Shown here: piece by piece, positions 1-8,059 of the stretch | Position numbering within the stretch: the first letter of the stretch is position 1 | Layout: each line of letters begins with the position of its first letter | NCBI GenBank assembly: GCA_965214325.1 | Contig: CBDCBG010000006.1 | Location: forward strand, 1,116,001 to 1,180,000 | Direction: 5' to 3' | Origin: JAJEFO01 sp965214325 | Lineage (GTDB): Bacteria; Pseudomonadota; Alphaproteobacteria; Rhodobacterales; Rhodobacteraceae | Length of the DNA stretch: 64,000 nt | Position numbers and translations under genes: made by a program | Notes under the pieces: generated by a model | What the model was told of the DNA's origin: nothing | Seen by the model: only the letters and a program-made list of their open reading frames with translations | Databases searched by the model: none

Positions 1-1
1 T

Positions 2-352
2 GTCAGGATGACACACGTCCCGACCGGCATCGTGGTCACCTCGTCCGAGAAGTCCCAGCACCAGAACCGCGAAATCGCCATGAAGACCCTGAAGTCGCGA
101 CTGTACCAGCTGGAACTCGAAAGACGGAATGCCGCGATCACGGAGGCCCATGAAGGCAAGGGAGACGCCGGATGGGGCAACCAGATCCGGTCTTACGTCC
201 TGCAGCCCTACCAGATGGTGAAGGACCTTCGCACCGGGCACGAGACATCGGACACAGCAGGCGTACTGGACGGTGACATCGATGCATTCATGGCTGCAAC
301 GCTGGCTCTCGGCGTGTCCGGAAAGAAACGGGACGAAGCGCAGCCGGGCTAG
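2..352 (+). CDS. prfB: Peptide chain release factor 2, C-terminal part (5' end outside window)
   Basis: This is the C-terminal third of RF2, which reads UGA and UAA and triggers peptide release on the ribosome. The reading frame is already open at base 2, so the gene starts upstream of the window. The segment THVPTGI directly follows the usual GGQ-domain beta strand, and SQHQN, the LYQLE helix, GWGNQIRSYVL and KDLRTG are hallmark RF2 blocks. The end (about DAFMAATLA plus 14 residues) has a normal RF2 length. The TAG stop at 350-352 straddles the left boundary of the adjacent insertion sequence (inverted repeat from 351), so the last bases of the stop may be supplied by the element. Function is certain from the family; the effect of the insertion on the original C terminus is inferred. 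Confidence 0.93.
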   Translation, partial: VRMTHVPTGIVVTSSEKSQHQNREIAMKTLKSRLYQLELERRNAAITEAHEGKGDAGWGNQIRSYVLQPYQMVKDLRTGHETSDTAGVLDGDIDAFMAATLALGVSGKKRDEAQPG

Positions 353-373
353 CTGGTGCCTGCCCGAAAATCC
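351..373. repeat. Left terminal inverted repeat of the ISNCY-type element
   Basis: Pairs with 2119-2141 on the opposite strand (20/23 identical). Its first two bases form the last two bases of the prfB stop codon. Confidence 0.75.
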
Positions 374-497
374 TCAAGCCATTGACTCCAATCAATGAAT
401 CTTTCATTCTCCGGATCGAAGACCGGGCCGGAAGTGCCGTTTTCCTGGCCTTTTTGCGCAATTCCGGTCGATTCCGGCAATTCTTCGCGAGGCAGGC

Positions 498-1910
498 ATG
501 AGAGAAGCAATCAATCCGCAGCGGGAACTCGGCGAGGTCCGCATCGAGGACATCGACCTGGACCTCAAGTCCAGGGACGACATCCCCGCCCTTCTCATCG
601 GGCTCCAGCATCTCTGTTCCGACGAGACTTTCCGCGCGCGGCTGTTCGCGCTCATGGACGAGCACATGCTTCCCGGCATCGACAGGAAGGTCGGCCGGCC
701 GGGCATGGAGATGTGGCGGATCCTGGTGATGGGCGTGGTCAAGCAGGGGCTGGGCTGCGACTTCGACCGGCTCCACGAGCTGGCGAACGAGCACAAGACG
801 CTGCGCCGGTTCCTCGGCCATGCGGACGTCTGGGACGAGCAGCGCTACAATTACCAGACGCTGGTGGACAACGTGAGCCTCCTGAGCCCCGGACTTCTTG
901 TCGGGGTCAACCATCTGATCGTGGAGAGCGGCCATGCGGTCGCGAGAAAAAAGCCTGGCGCGCCCTTGCGCGGGCGCTGTGACTCGTTCGTGGTTGAGAC
1001 CGACGTTCACCATCCCACGGACGTCAGCCTCCTTTGGGACGCGATGCGCTGCCTGCTCCGCACGACGGGCCGTGCGGCGACGGAGCATGACGTCGCCGGC
1101 TGGCGCCAGTGGAAGCATCTGCAGAAGTCGGTCAGGAGGCTGTTCCAGAAGGTCCGGTCGACCCGGCGCGCCAGTCCGGAGCATGTGGAGGAGTATCTCG
1201 CGCGCTGCCGCGAGCTTGTCCTGCGTGTAGAGGGGAGCTTGCCTGAGCTGGCCGCGAACGGCGCTTCGGCCTGGACGATCACGGAAATCAGGAGTTTCCT
1301 GTCGCATGCCGTGCGCCAGATCGACCAGACCGACCGCCGCCTGCTCAAGGGCGAGACGATCCCCCATGACGAGAAGGTGTTCTCGATCTTCGAGCCGCAC
1401 ACGCGCTGGATCTCGAAGGGCAAGGCGGGATGCCCGGTTGAGCTTGGCGTCCCGGTCTGCATCCTGGAGGACGAACACGGCTTCGTGCTGCACCACGAGG
1501 TCATGTGGCAGGGCAGCGACGTCGACTTCGCCGTGCCCATGGTCGAGGCCGCGCAGTCAGCCTTTCCCGACCTCCGCGCAGCGAGCTTCGACCGCGGCTT
1601 CCACAGCCCCGGGAACCGGGTCCGCCTCGACGAGCTGCTCGATGACAACGTGCTGCCGAAGAAGGGATACCTCAACAAGGCCGACCAGGAACGCGAGCGG
1701 GGCGAGGGGTTCGCCGCGATGCGCCGTCAGCATCCGGCGGTGGAATCGGCGATCAACAACCTCGGGCACCGCGGTCTCGACCGGGTCCTGGCACAGGGCG
1801 CCGAGGGCTTTGCCCGCGTCGTCGCCCTCTCCGTGGTCGCCCTGAACGTCCACCGCATCGGCCTTCTGCTGCGCCGGAAGGCGCGGGAACGGCAGCGCCG
1901 CGCCGCCTGA
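498..1910 (+). CDS. ISNCY-family DDE transposase
   Basis: 470-residue transposase of the ISNCY/IS1202 type, which cuts and joins the element ends in the nucleoid. The likely catalytic triad is D169 (in VVETDVHH), D365 (in ASFDRGFHS) and E416 (in HPAVESAINNLGHRG). The long insertion between the first two acids (about 195 residues, helical, arginine-rich) is typical of this family. An N-terminal helical region with VGRPGMEMW and a basic C-terminal tail (RRKARERQRRAA) probably bind the ends. The ATG at 498 is preceded by a purine-rich GCGAGG stretch. The reading frame is complete and shows no damage, so the element may still be active. The long open frame on the opposite strand over the same region is a high-GC shadow. 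Confidence 0.88.
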   Translation: MREAINPQRELGEVRIEDIDLDLKSRDDIPALLIGLQHLCSDETFRARLFALMDEHMLPGIDRKVGRPGMEMWRILVMGVVKQGLGCDFDRLHELANEHKTLRRFLGHADVWDEQRYNYQTLVDNVSLLSPGLLVGVNHLIVESGHAVARKKPGAPLRGRCDSFVVETDVHHPTDVSLLWDAMRCLLRTTGRAATEHDVAGWRQWKHLQKSVRRLFQKVRSTRRASPEHVEEYLARCRELVLRVEGSLPELAANGASAWTITEIRSFLSHAVRQIDQTDRRLLKGETIPHDEKVFSIFEPHTRWISKGKAGCPVELGVPVCILEDEHGFVLHHEVMWQGSDVDFAVPMVEAAQSAFPDLRAASFDRGFHSPGNRVRLDELLDDNVLPKKGYLNKADQERERGEGFAAMRRQHPAVESAINNLGHRGLDRVLAQGAEGFARVVALSVVALNVHRIGLLLRRKARERQRRAA

Positions 1911-2118
1911 CGACATCCCCGCAAGACCCGGACGATCCGGAACCCGCCCGGCGCGGGAACGGCAGCCCATGCGCCGACGCCGCCCAGGGACGCGGATTCA
2001 CGTCCCGAACACGCGATCCCGCCGCCAGCTGGCGCTGTCAGCCCGGCGGCGTGCCACGCTCTCGGGCGACAGACGCGCAAACGCGGGCGAAAACCGGACT
2101 TGCAATCGCCGGACGAGG

Positions 2119-2141
2119 GGGTTTTCTGGCAGGCACTAGCT
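2119..2141. repeat. Right terminal inverted repeat of the ISNCY-type element
   Basis: Inverted partner of 351-373; its outer end reads CTAGCT. Confidence 0.75.
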
Positions 2142-2460
2142 GGATCCTCCTAGGGTGGCAGGCGCGTCGTTTCCGGGAATTGACGCGTTTTCAATCCTCT
2201 CCACGTCTACGTCCCCTGTGGATGCCGGGTAAGCGTTCGGTCGAGCGGTGACGAGCTGTTTCCGTTGTCTGCCTGACTGCAGCCGACGCCCGGGGCGCTG
2301 CCGTGAACCGTTGCCCGGAACGTGCGCCCGCGCTGAATGCGCAATCGTGCCGACCCCGTTTTCCGCCGCTGTGGCGTCGCCGAGACCGAAGTCCGTGCCC
2401 CGGTGAAGACAGGCTGCAATCCTGCCGCAGGCCCGCGGACAGGACGAGGGTCAGCGGTTG
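2142..2460. other. No recognisable gene between the IS and the DruA-like relic
   Basis: The minus-strand frame that carries the C-terminal half of the neighbouring DruA-like pseudogene stays open through here but no longer resembles anything, so it is probably read-through into non-coding sequence. Confidence 0.5.
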
Positions 2461-3284
2461 AGCGTCCGTTTCCTTCCGGAGCGGGCAGAGCCAGATGTCC
2501 TTCTTCGGCCTGTGGGCCTTGTTGTGCCGGTCGTGGCGGCCGCGCCCCTCGTATGTTCCGACGCGGATCCAGCCTGACGCACGACAGACGCCGCCGCTGT
2601 GGCGCGGAACCTCCACGAAGGTTTCGCAGAGCACGGGCGTGGTGCCGTAGCGCACGGTCCGGTCCTCGGGCAGCCGCCTGCGGACGAGCGCGAGGATGCG
2701 GGCCCCCAAGTTCGGATCACCATCCATGGAAGCACCATGAACCGGCTGTGCCGGACAACCCGCTGGAGGCCGTCCTCGCGCTGGCGCTCCGTCCATCCGA
2801 TCCATGCGTCGCGGACCGGAAGCGACCCGGAGCTTTCGAACATCAGGCAGCCCAGGCGGCGGCCGCTGCCGCCGAGGACGAAATACGCGAGGTGGCAGCC
2901 GATGGGCGACCTGCAGCCGCGCGGATGGCAGCGGTCCACGAGTTCGCTCCATTCGGCAAGATCCCGCCCGCCGGCGGCGACCTCCAGCGTGACCGGCTCC
3001 AGGTCCCGGAGCGGCGCGTCGACCGGTTCCCCGGGCTCGCGCCTTTCCGGCAAGGTCAGGATGCCCAGCGACTCCAGCTGCTCCAGCACCCACAGGCAGA
3101 ACCGCTCCCGGCAGCTTCCGGACGGCGTGTGCCAGTCGAGGTTCTCGCACAGCGTGCGGGCCAGTTCCCGCCGGCTGTCGTTCGGGAGCAGCTCGACCGC
3201 CTCCTGCATGGCCGAGACCTGCCTGCGAGTCAGCCGCTTGCCGAAAAAGGTGGTGGTCTTCAGGTTCTCGATGCGCGGATCCAT
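2461..3284 (-). pseudogene. DruA-domain (DUF4338) protein, frameshifted
   Basis: Two minus-strand frames together rebuild one DUF4338/DruA-like protein of about 275 residues. The first starts at the ATG at 3284 (MDPRIENLK) and runs through RRQVSAMQEAVELLP, GCHLAYFVLGG and VVRHSRFMVLPWM. It then loses register at about 2720. The second frame continues the family pattern with NLGARILALVRRRLPED, VLCETFVEVPRHSG, GWIRVGTYEGRGRHDRH and KKDIWLCPL. One small indel explains the break, so no complete protein is made. DruA-domain proteins occur in Druantia phage-defence loci and as lone, mobile-element-linked genes. No large helicase (DruE) or other Druantia gene is nearby, so this was probably a lone copy. 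Family assignment is fairly sure, past function unknown. Confidence 0.7.
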
Positions 3285-3654
3285 CGCGGCCTCCCTCGGG
3301 ACGGACTGGTTCGACGCTACGTTGAACCGGTCCGGTCCATGAATCAGGCCTGAAAGGAAGATTCCCGCGCGTGCAAGCAAACGCCTCGGGACATGGTCCT
3401 TGGCCGGTCGCGGAAACCAGGGAAATCTGTCCCGGCCAAACTCAATGCCATTGGGTCGCGGCCCGGCTTCCTTGCGATGGCTGGTTCCGAAAGCCCGCCT
3501 TTCCTCGGCGTGCAAGTCTGGCACCGTTCTTCCTGGGTGGTGGCAACCCATTGGCATGGCGCTCTCCTGGCGTCACAGCCGGGACTGTCGCCGCCATCTG
3601 GCCGACATGCAACATCCTGTGCCAAAACACAGAAACCCGTTCTGGTGTTGCACT
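3285..3654. other. Non-coding spacer with a short dispersed-repeat copy
   Basis: No convincing gene. Bases 3644-3682 are a diverged copy of a sequence also found at 9073-9137 and 21235-21299; all three copies share GTTGCACTTC, and this one also shares GGGGAAGGAAAGCC with the 21-kb copy. Confidence 0.5.
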
Positions 3655-3682
3655 TCAGAGTGGAACGGGGGGAAGGAAAGCC
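3644..3682 (+). repeat. Dispersed repeat, diverged short copy (C)
   Basis: Aligns with 21270-21307 apart from a few substitutions and one extra G. It overlaps the 3' end of the HEPN relic, which suggests that relic was truncated or capped by insertion of a mobile-element end. Confidence 0.5.
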
Positions 3683-3969
3683 TTGGCGATATCCCATATC
3701 AGCGGCAGCTCGACCCTGTGATATACATGGACCAAGAGGGTGCGGAGGGGAATGGCCTCTTGCACGTTCGGGATCCGTTCGGCCGTTTCCGGCGCGATCC
3801 TCTTGAGTCAGGTCAGCGCCTCGCCAACGGTTATCAATTGCCGTTCGACGCCGGACTGCAACAAGGGATGGACCAGGTACGCGTCGAGATCCTTTCCAGC
3901 TATGAACCGCTCGATCTCAGCGCTCGCCTTGTCGTGATCCTGGAGATATGACCTGGCATCAGGCTTCAT
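3655..3969 (-). pseudogene. HepT-like HEPN toxin, interrupted by an in-frame TGA
   Basis: The toxin half of an MNT-HEPN (HepT/MntA) type module: a small helical HEPN RNase. It starts at the ATG at 3969 (MKPDARSYLQDHDKASAEIE) and overlaps its partner by 11 bases, as expected for the operon. A TGA at 3808-3810 interrupts the frame after GEALT. Past it the frame still reads a good HEPN second half, including RTLLVHVYH, which fits the RX4-6HXY ribonuclease motif. The natural stop is at 3655-3657. The product would therefore be truncated before its catalytic motif. Family identification rests on the motif, the size and the linked nucleotidyltransferase. Confidence 0.72.
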
Positions 3970-4266
3970 ACAAAAGCTCGCGACAATGGTTGATGCCGGC
4001 CACGAGGTACTTGTTCCCGGGCAGGCCCGTAAGCAGGTCCACTTCACGGCCCAAGGTGGTCGCAAGATCGGCATGGAGCCCGAAATACCGGGCGGCAATA
4101 CCCGGCGCACGCCGCGAGTCAAACTTGACCAGGAAATCCACGTCGCTCGTGACCGGGTCGAAATCGGTCCCGCGAGCGGCATGCCGAAGACCTCAAGGCG
4201 GATCACGCCGTAGCTTTGGCACAGCTTGGCGATCTCCTTCCGTCGCTTCGCGATCTCCGCGTGCAT
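3959..4266 (-). pseudogene. MntA-like nucleotidyltransferase antitoxin, frameshifted
   Basis: The antitoxin half of an MNT-HEPN module; such minimal nucleotidyltransferases modify the HEPN partner with AMP. The ATG at 4266 opens the typical start (MHAEIAKRRKEIAKLCQSYG, then VIRLEVFG). The register shifts at about 4180. The conserved core RGTDFDPVTSDVDFLVKFD, carrying the DxD metal-binding pair, then reads in another frame, followed by REVDLLTGLPG and a stop at 3959. The glycine-serine part of the GSX10DXD motif is damaged at the break. Both members of the pair are therefore broken, consistent with decay of the module. The family call follows from the motif and the overlapping HEPN gene. Confidence 0.72.
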
Positions 4267-4595
4267 TGCGTTACCTTCCCCGGACGGCCGGCAAGCGTCC
4301 CGTGACCAACATAGCAGCGCGGGCCGGCGATTTCCATTGCGCGTTTGGCGTCCGGCTCCCTGGCTCCCGGCACAGGCAGAGGTTGCAAACCGCCGTCCGC
4401 GCTGGTCCCGGGCTGTCGCGGTCGGGACTGTCCGCGCTGCAGCGGACTCCCGTCATCGCTCGTGCGCGATGTCACGGTAGCGGCCGCGTTCCCGCCCGCG
4501 CTCGGCGCCGAACGAGCGAGCCAGCGCCCTGTGCCGCCCTTGCCATGGCGACGGTACAGTGGATCAGGACCTGCTGTGCAGCCCCGGCAAGGCCT
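4267..4595. other. Non-coding, nothing recognised
   Basis: Open frames here are short, arginine-rich high-GC shadows without a plausible start or family. Confidence 0.45.
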
Positions 4596-5021
4596 TCACG
4601 GCCCGGTCCCGTGCGCGTCGTCGGGCAGGCGTTCCAGGATCGCTCCCCGGCCTTGGGACAGCGCGCGAACCTCCGCGGCGGTGAAGCTCCGGTAGATGCG
4701 CCGGAGGAGCGACCGCTCCTGGAAAGTCTCCATGGACTTCGGCCCTTCCTGCAGCTGCGCGACCAGCGCCTTCCGCTCCTTCCGGAAATCTTCGGCGGCG
4801 GGCGTAGCGCCGCATTCCAGCGCCTCTGCCATTGCCAGTGCCAGCCCGTGCCGCTCCGTGCCGTGGGTCGCGACGACGGCGCGGGCCACGCGCAGCTCGA
4901 TTTCCGCGGGCAGATGATCGTCTCGACGGTGTGCACCCTCGTCCGGATCCGCTCGCATGATCGCCTCCCGCATGCGCGTCCGCGCCTTGTCGGCGATCCG
5001 CAGCAATGTGTAAATCGGCAC
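4596..5021 (-). CDS. Hypothetical protein, 141 residues
   Basis: Not recognised. The frame begins with a GTG at 5021 (VPIYTLLRIADKARTRM) and has a more balanced, protein-like composition than its neighbours. It is mostly predicted helix, with a charged middle (AAEDFRKERKALVAQL) and a repeated helical pattern (RSLLRRIYRSFTAAEVRALS). There is no signal peptide or membrane segment. An in-frame stop lies 57 bases upstream and no better start is visible. It sits between two decayed toxin-antitoxin modules and could itself be a remnant. No function can be assigned. Confidence 0.35.
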   Translation of the reverse strand: MPIYTLLRIADKARTRMREAIMRADPDEGAHRRDDHLPAEIELRVARAVVATHGTERHGLALAMAEALECGATPAAEDFRKERKALVAQLQEGPKSMETFQERSLLRRIYRSFTAAEVRALSQGRGAILERLPDDAHGTGP

Positions 5022-5151
5022 ATAGGGCCGGATCCAGATCGCGCGGACCGGCGGGCGCCTCGCGGGCTGGACGTTGTTTCCGGCTCATCGGTCAGCCGAC
5101 GTGATCGCTTTCCGGGTTGACGAGAAGTAGCCTAGCGGCGACATTCGGTGC

Positions 5152-5449
5152 ATGTTCGAGGCGCAGAACGGATGTCTGCGTGAAGTGGCTTGAGGGCTTG
5201 AGGGATGCCCGCGCACGTGCACGCGTGCTTGCCAGGACAGAGCGGCTGGCGGCGGGAAGCCCGGGCGATGTTCGCCCTGTCGGAAAGGGCGTGTCCGAAC
5301 TTCGGATCGACCATGGGCCCGGCTACCGGGTCCATTTCACGAAGCGTGGGCGAATGACCGTCGTCCTGCTGGCCGGCGGGGACAGGAGTTCCCGGAGCCG
5401 GGACATCAAGATGGCGGGGCGTCTCGCGCAGAACCTCCAGGAGGCTGCA
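5152..5449 (+). pseudogene. HigB/RelE-like addiction-module toxin, frameshifted start and lost stop
   Basis: Relic of a RelE-superfamily killer protein of the PF05973 type. From about 5168 the frame reads KWLEGLRDARARARVLARTE, then GKGVSELRIDHGPGYRVHF, VVLLAGGD and SRSRDIKMAGRLA, which matches these toxins from near the N terminus to the C terminus. The natural start is probably the ATG at 5152 (ATG TTC GAG), but it is out of frame with the rest: one base seems to be missing at about 5160. At the other end the toxin has no stop codon, and its frame runs straight into the antitoxin. A TTG at 5117 opens the fused frame but adds an unrelated N terminus. Toxin activity is doubtful. Confidence 0.75.
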
Positions 5450-5752
5450 ATGACAAAGACCGTGACGAGGCCCCATGACGTGGCCGACCACCTTCACACG
5501 GCGGAGGACATGGCCGCATATCTGGAGGCGTGCATGGAGGAGGCCCCCTCGGATGCCGCTTTCATCGCCAAGGCGCTGGGAGACATTGCCCGGGCCAGGG
5601 GAATGGCCCAGGTCGCAGGCGCGAGCGGCCTGTCACGGGAGAGTCTCTACAAGGCCCTGTCCGGCGATCGCAACCCGAAGCTGGACACGGTTCTCAAGGT
5701 GCTTGACGCCCTTGGTCTCAGGTTCCGCGCCGAAGCGGCGCCTCGGCAATGA
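5450..5752 (+). CDS. HigA-like addiction-module antidote protein
   Basis: 100-residue antitoxin with a Cro/C1-type helix-turn-helix in its C-terminal half (GMAQVAGASGLSRESLYKAL, then SGDRNPKLDTVLKVLDALGL), typical of COG3636 antidotes. The N-terminal part (DVADHLHTAEDMAAYLEACM) is the toxin-binding region. The ATG at 5450 has an AGGAGG ribosome-binding site at the right distance (CCAGGAGGCTGCA before the ATG), so it can be made independently. It is also in frame with the upstream toxin relic, and read-through would give a fused 211-residue protein. Such antidotes usually repress their own operon, so this could survive as an orphan regulator. The gene itself looks intact. Confidence 0.8.
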   Translation: MTKTVTRPHDVADHLHTAEDMAAYLEACMEEAPSDAAFIAKALGDIARARGMAQVAGASGLSRESLYKALSGDRNPKLDTVLKVLDALGLRFRAEAAPRQ

Positions 5753-6057
5753 CATTTGTGCCAGCCAGGAGAAGCGCGATGGAGGAACGTCGGTACATCG
5801 TTCACGCGAGCAACGACGAAGACCTGGAGCCAGGCGGCCATCCAGAGTTTGGGGCCGTCCTCTTCTTCACGGACGGGGGCCTTAGAATGCGACGAAGATT
5901 TCCGCGAGAGAAAGACCAACTGTTTCCTCGGGCCTGAGGCCAAACATCCGATGGATGGCGGCGTTCGCCATCCTTACCGACCCGTAGAAGCCGATAACCA
6001 TCACCCCGTCGGGAAGCCCGTCAAGAAGCCGCAGGTAAACGTCCGGGTCGCGACGAG
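5753..6057. other. Spacer with one possible small ORF
   Basis: An ATG at 5779 opens a 52-residue frame ending at 5937 (MEERRYIVHASNDEDLEPGG at its start). It has acceptable composition but no recognised family; I would not call it a gene without more support. Confidence 0.3.
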
Positions 6058-7620
6058 TTATCGCGCAGCCTGCTCCAGTTGGATACCCCAGCGATCCAGC
6101 GTTCTTCCGGCGGTGTGGTCCAGCCGCGCCATTGCTTCAAACAGGTCGAGGATTGCGTCCGCTTCTTCCTGTTCGGCGGCGACAAGCTCGTCTTCGGAAG
6201 CTGCCACCTCGAAAGTGGATGACAGGCCCTGGCCAAACTTGGCCTTCTCCACCGCCTGATTTCCTTCCGCCAGAACACGCAGGTTGCTTGCCATCTCGGA
6301 CAGGCGAAGCCCTGTCTTCACATCATTGACTGCCTGGCGCAACTCAATCTGGATCGACTCGCGGGTCTCGATGATGTTTCGCTCGGCCTTGAGCAACCTG
6401 TTGCGTGCCTTGGTGAATTCGACCTTGGGTCCCTTGTCGTTGAGAGGAATGGTGACGCCCAGATTTGCAGAAGTGTCGGATCTTCCCACCTCGTCATGGT
6501 TCAGCGCCAGCGTCAGCGACAAATCGGGCAGCATGTTGTTACGGGCCACCGTCACGTCGATTTGCGCAATTTCCTGCATCAGTCGGGCCTGCAGGAAGTC
6601 GGAACGGCTGGAGAGCACGTCTTCGAATGCAGGCTCGGAAAAGCTCTGCCCAGGGTCGACATCCAGAACGTCGAGCGGCTGCAGCTGGACGATTTCGCCC
6701 AGGTCCAGAATGCCGACAAGCCTGGCGTTCGCCGCCTCAAGTTGGTTGCGTGCCCGGACCAGCGCGATCTCCCGGTTGGCGATCACGGTTTCCGAGCGCC
6801 CGACCTCCCGTTCGGCCACGCGGCCTGCACCAATCAGGGCGCGGGTCGCATCGAGCTGCTCCCGAGCACGCTGCAATGACGCCTCTGCAATCTCCACCTG
6901 CCGAGATGCCGCAATCAACGCACGATAGGCGCCGACCACATCGACAACCAAGTTTGCAACCACCCGGCGCAGGGCAAGGACATTGATTTTTTCCTGGATT
7001 TGTGCCCGCCGAACCGGTGCCTCATCCACATCCGCACCGGCACCCTTAAGCAGCGGTTTGGAAATGCTGAACGTCTGTGTCCGGGTTCCACCTGAAAAAT
7101 CCTCGTTCCAGCCCAGATCCACCGCCCCGGCGGCCGGAACCCGAAGGGTCATTCTTGCGCCGACGGCAGCCGTGCTTTCGGACGAGCCCAGTTTGACGGA
7201 AGGCTCGATCTCGAACCGGGGCCGCCACCTGTCTTCGATAAGATCCAGCGACAGTCTTTGTGCTTCCCGGTCAAGCCTGTGATTCAGAAGCGACCGGTTA
7301 TGTGTCAGCGCATACCCGATGGCATCCTCAAGTGTCAGCTCCAGCGTGGACCCTTCTCCGCCCGGCACTGCAAACCGGGAGGCGGTGGCCGAATGGAAGC
7401 GAATTTCGCCTGGACCGGCATCATCGGCGGCTTTCGTCGTGGCGACCGGCACTGCAGCGTCGTCTTCCGCTGCCAATCCCGCAGGAAAGTAAGGATGGTT
7501 CGTGCTGCGACCATTTCCCGATACGCAGGCCGACAAGGCCGTTGCGGCAACAAGAGTGAGTGCAAGCTGAAAACGCCGTTCCAGCCTGGGCGGCATCGCG
7601 GATCCCTGCACCAATCTCAT
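6058..7620 (-). CDS. TolC-family outer-membrane efflux lipoprotein
   Basis: Outer-membrane channel protein of the TolC/OEP family, giving an exit duct for a tripartite exporter. Starting at 7620 (MRLVQGSAMPPRLERR) gives 520 residues; an ATG at 7596 is an alternative. The N terminus is a lipoprotein signal with lipobox LSAC (Cys about residue 32), so it is probably lipid-anchored. Two OEP repeats follow: the first opens with LTLEDAIGYALTHNRSLLN and ends near LEAANARLVG, the second spans the SDFLQARL to TAGRTLDRW part with the long helix pair around KFGQGLSSTFEV. It resembles the TolC gene at 10262-11845 across most of its length. No adaptor or ABC gene is adjacent on this strand, so its pump may be the one encoded at 11.8-16.3 kb. 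Confidence 0.88.
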   Translation of the reverse strand: MRLVQGSAMPPRLERRFQLALTLVAATALSACVSGNGRSTNHPYFPAGLAAEDDAAVPVATTKAADDAGPGEIRFHSATASRFAVPGGEGSTLELTLEDAIGYALTHNRSLLNHRLDREAQRLSLDLIEDRWRPRFEIEPSVKLGSSESTAAVGARMTLRVPAAGAVDLGWNEDFSGGTRTQTFSISKPLLKGAGADVDEAPVRRAQIQEKINVLALRRVVANLVVDVVGAYRALIAASRQVEIAEASLQRAREQLDATRALIGAGRVAEREVGRSETVIANREIALVRARNQLEAANARLVGILDLGEIVQLQPLDVLDVDPGQSFSEPAFEDVLSSRSDFLQARLMQEIAQIDVTVARNNMLPDLSLTLALNHDEVGRSDTSANLGVTIPLNDKGPKVEFTKARNRLLKAERNIIETRESIQIELRQAVNDVKTGLRLSEMASNLRVLAEGNQAVEKAKFGQGLSSTFEVAASEDELVAAEQEEADAILDLFEAMARLDHTAGRTLDRWGIQLEQAAR

Positions 7621-8059
7621 TGCAAGACTGCCTTTCTCGACGCAGGTTCTGATCATGTGCAACATTGAGCAAGGCGTCAATGGCCGCGTGCAGCCTGATG
7701 CAGCGCCGCCCGGCACCGGGTTCGTACCTCGCACTTGCATCGCTGCCGTTTCAACGCTGATTTCCGAGCCCCGCAATGTGCAACGGCGCGTTTGCAAATG
7801 CCAGGAGGTCGCGTCCAGCGCCAGGACGATTTTATTGTCCGCCCGGTGATCGTCGGGCGGTGATTTCGGGGCTGACCATTTCGTTTTCGGTGTGCCAACG
7901 TCCTGGCCATGGTGTTTCCCCCGACCCCGGTTTCGTCCATAGACCTGCGATCGGTCACGGTGCGTCCGACCCGGGGCGCGTGAGCACCGGCTCTGGGATC
8001 GCCTGGTCGAGGAGCGCCTCTTTATCTGAACGCCAGAAAAACTTATCCGAATGCCATTG
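7621..8059. other. Upstream region of the TolC gene, ending in direct repeats
   Basis: No gene recognised. It should hold the promoter of the minus-strand TolC gene. Near 8018-8053 two similar words (TTATCTGAACGCC and TTATCCGAATGCC, 8 bases apart) lie just before the IS630 relic and may be part of that element's end. Confidence 0.45.

Larger units (their letters stand above)
351..2141 (+). mobile_element. Complete ISNCY (IS1202-group-like) insertion sequence
   Basis: A 1.79-kb element with one intact transposase is bounded by imperfect inverted repeats, 351-373 and 2119-2141, matching at 20 of 23 positions (left end starts AGCTGGTGCCTGCCCGAAAA). The non-coding tail between the transposase stop (1910) and the right repeat is about 230 bp. 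I see no target-site duplication in the bases just outside the repeats, so either it has decayed or the boundaries are off by a few bases. The element abuts the prfB stop codon. Confidence 0.75.

Noticed and set aside
2461..3284. A complete Druantia anti-phage system
   Set aside because: Only a broken DruA-like gene is present; no druB-druE-type genes in the surrounding sequence.
3948..5120. 390-codon plus-strand open frame
   Set aside because: Arginine-, proline- and serine-rich high-GC shadow covering the MntA relic and the hypothetical gene on the other strand.
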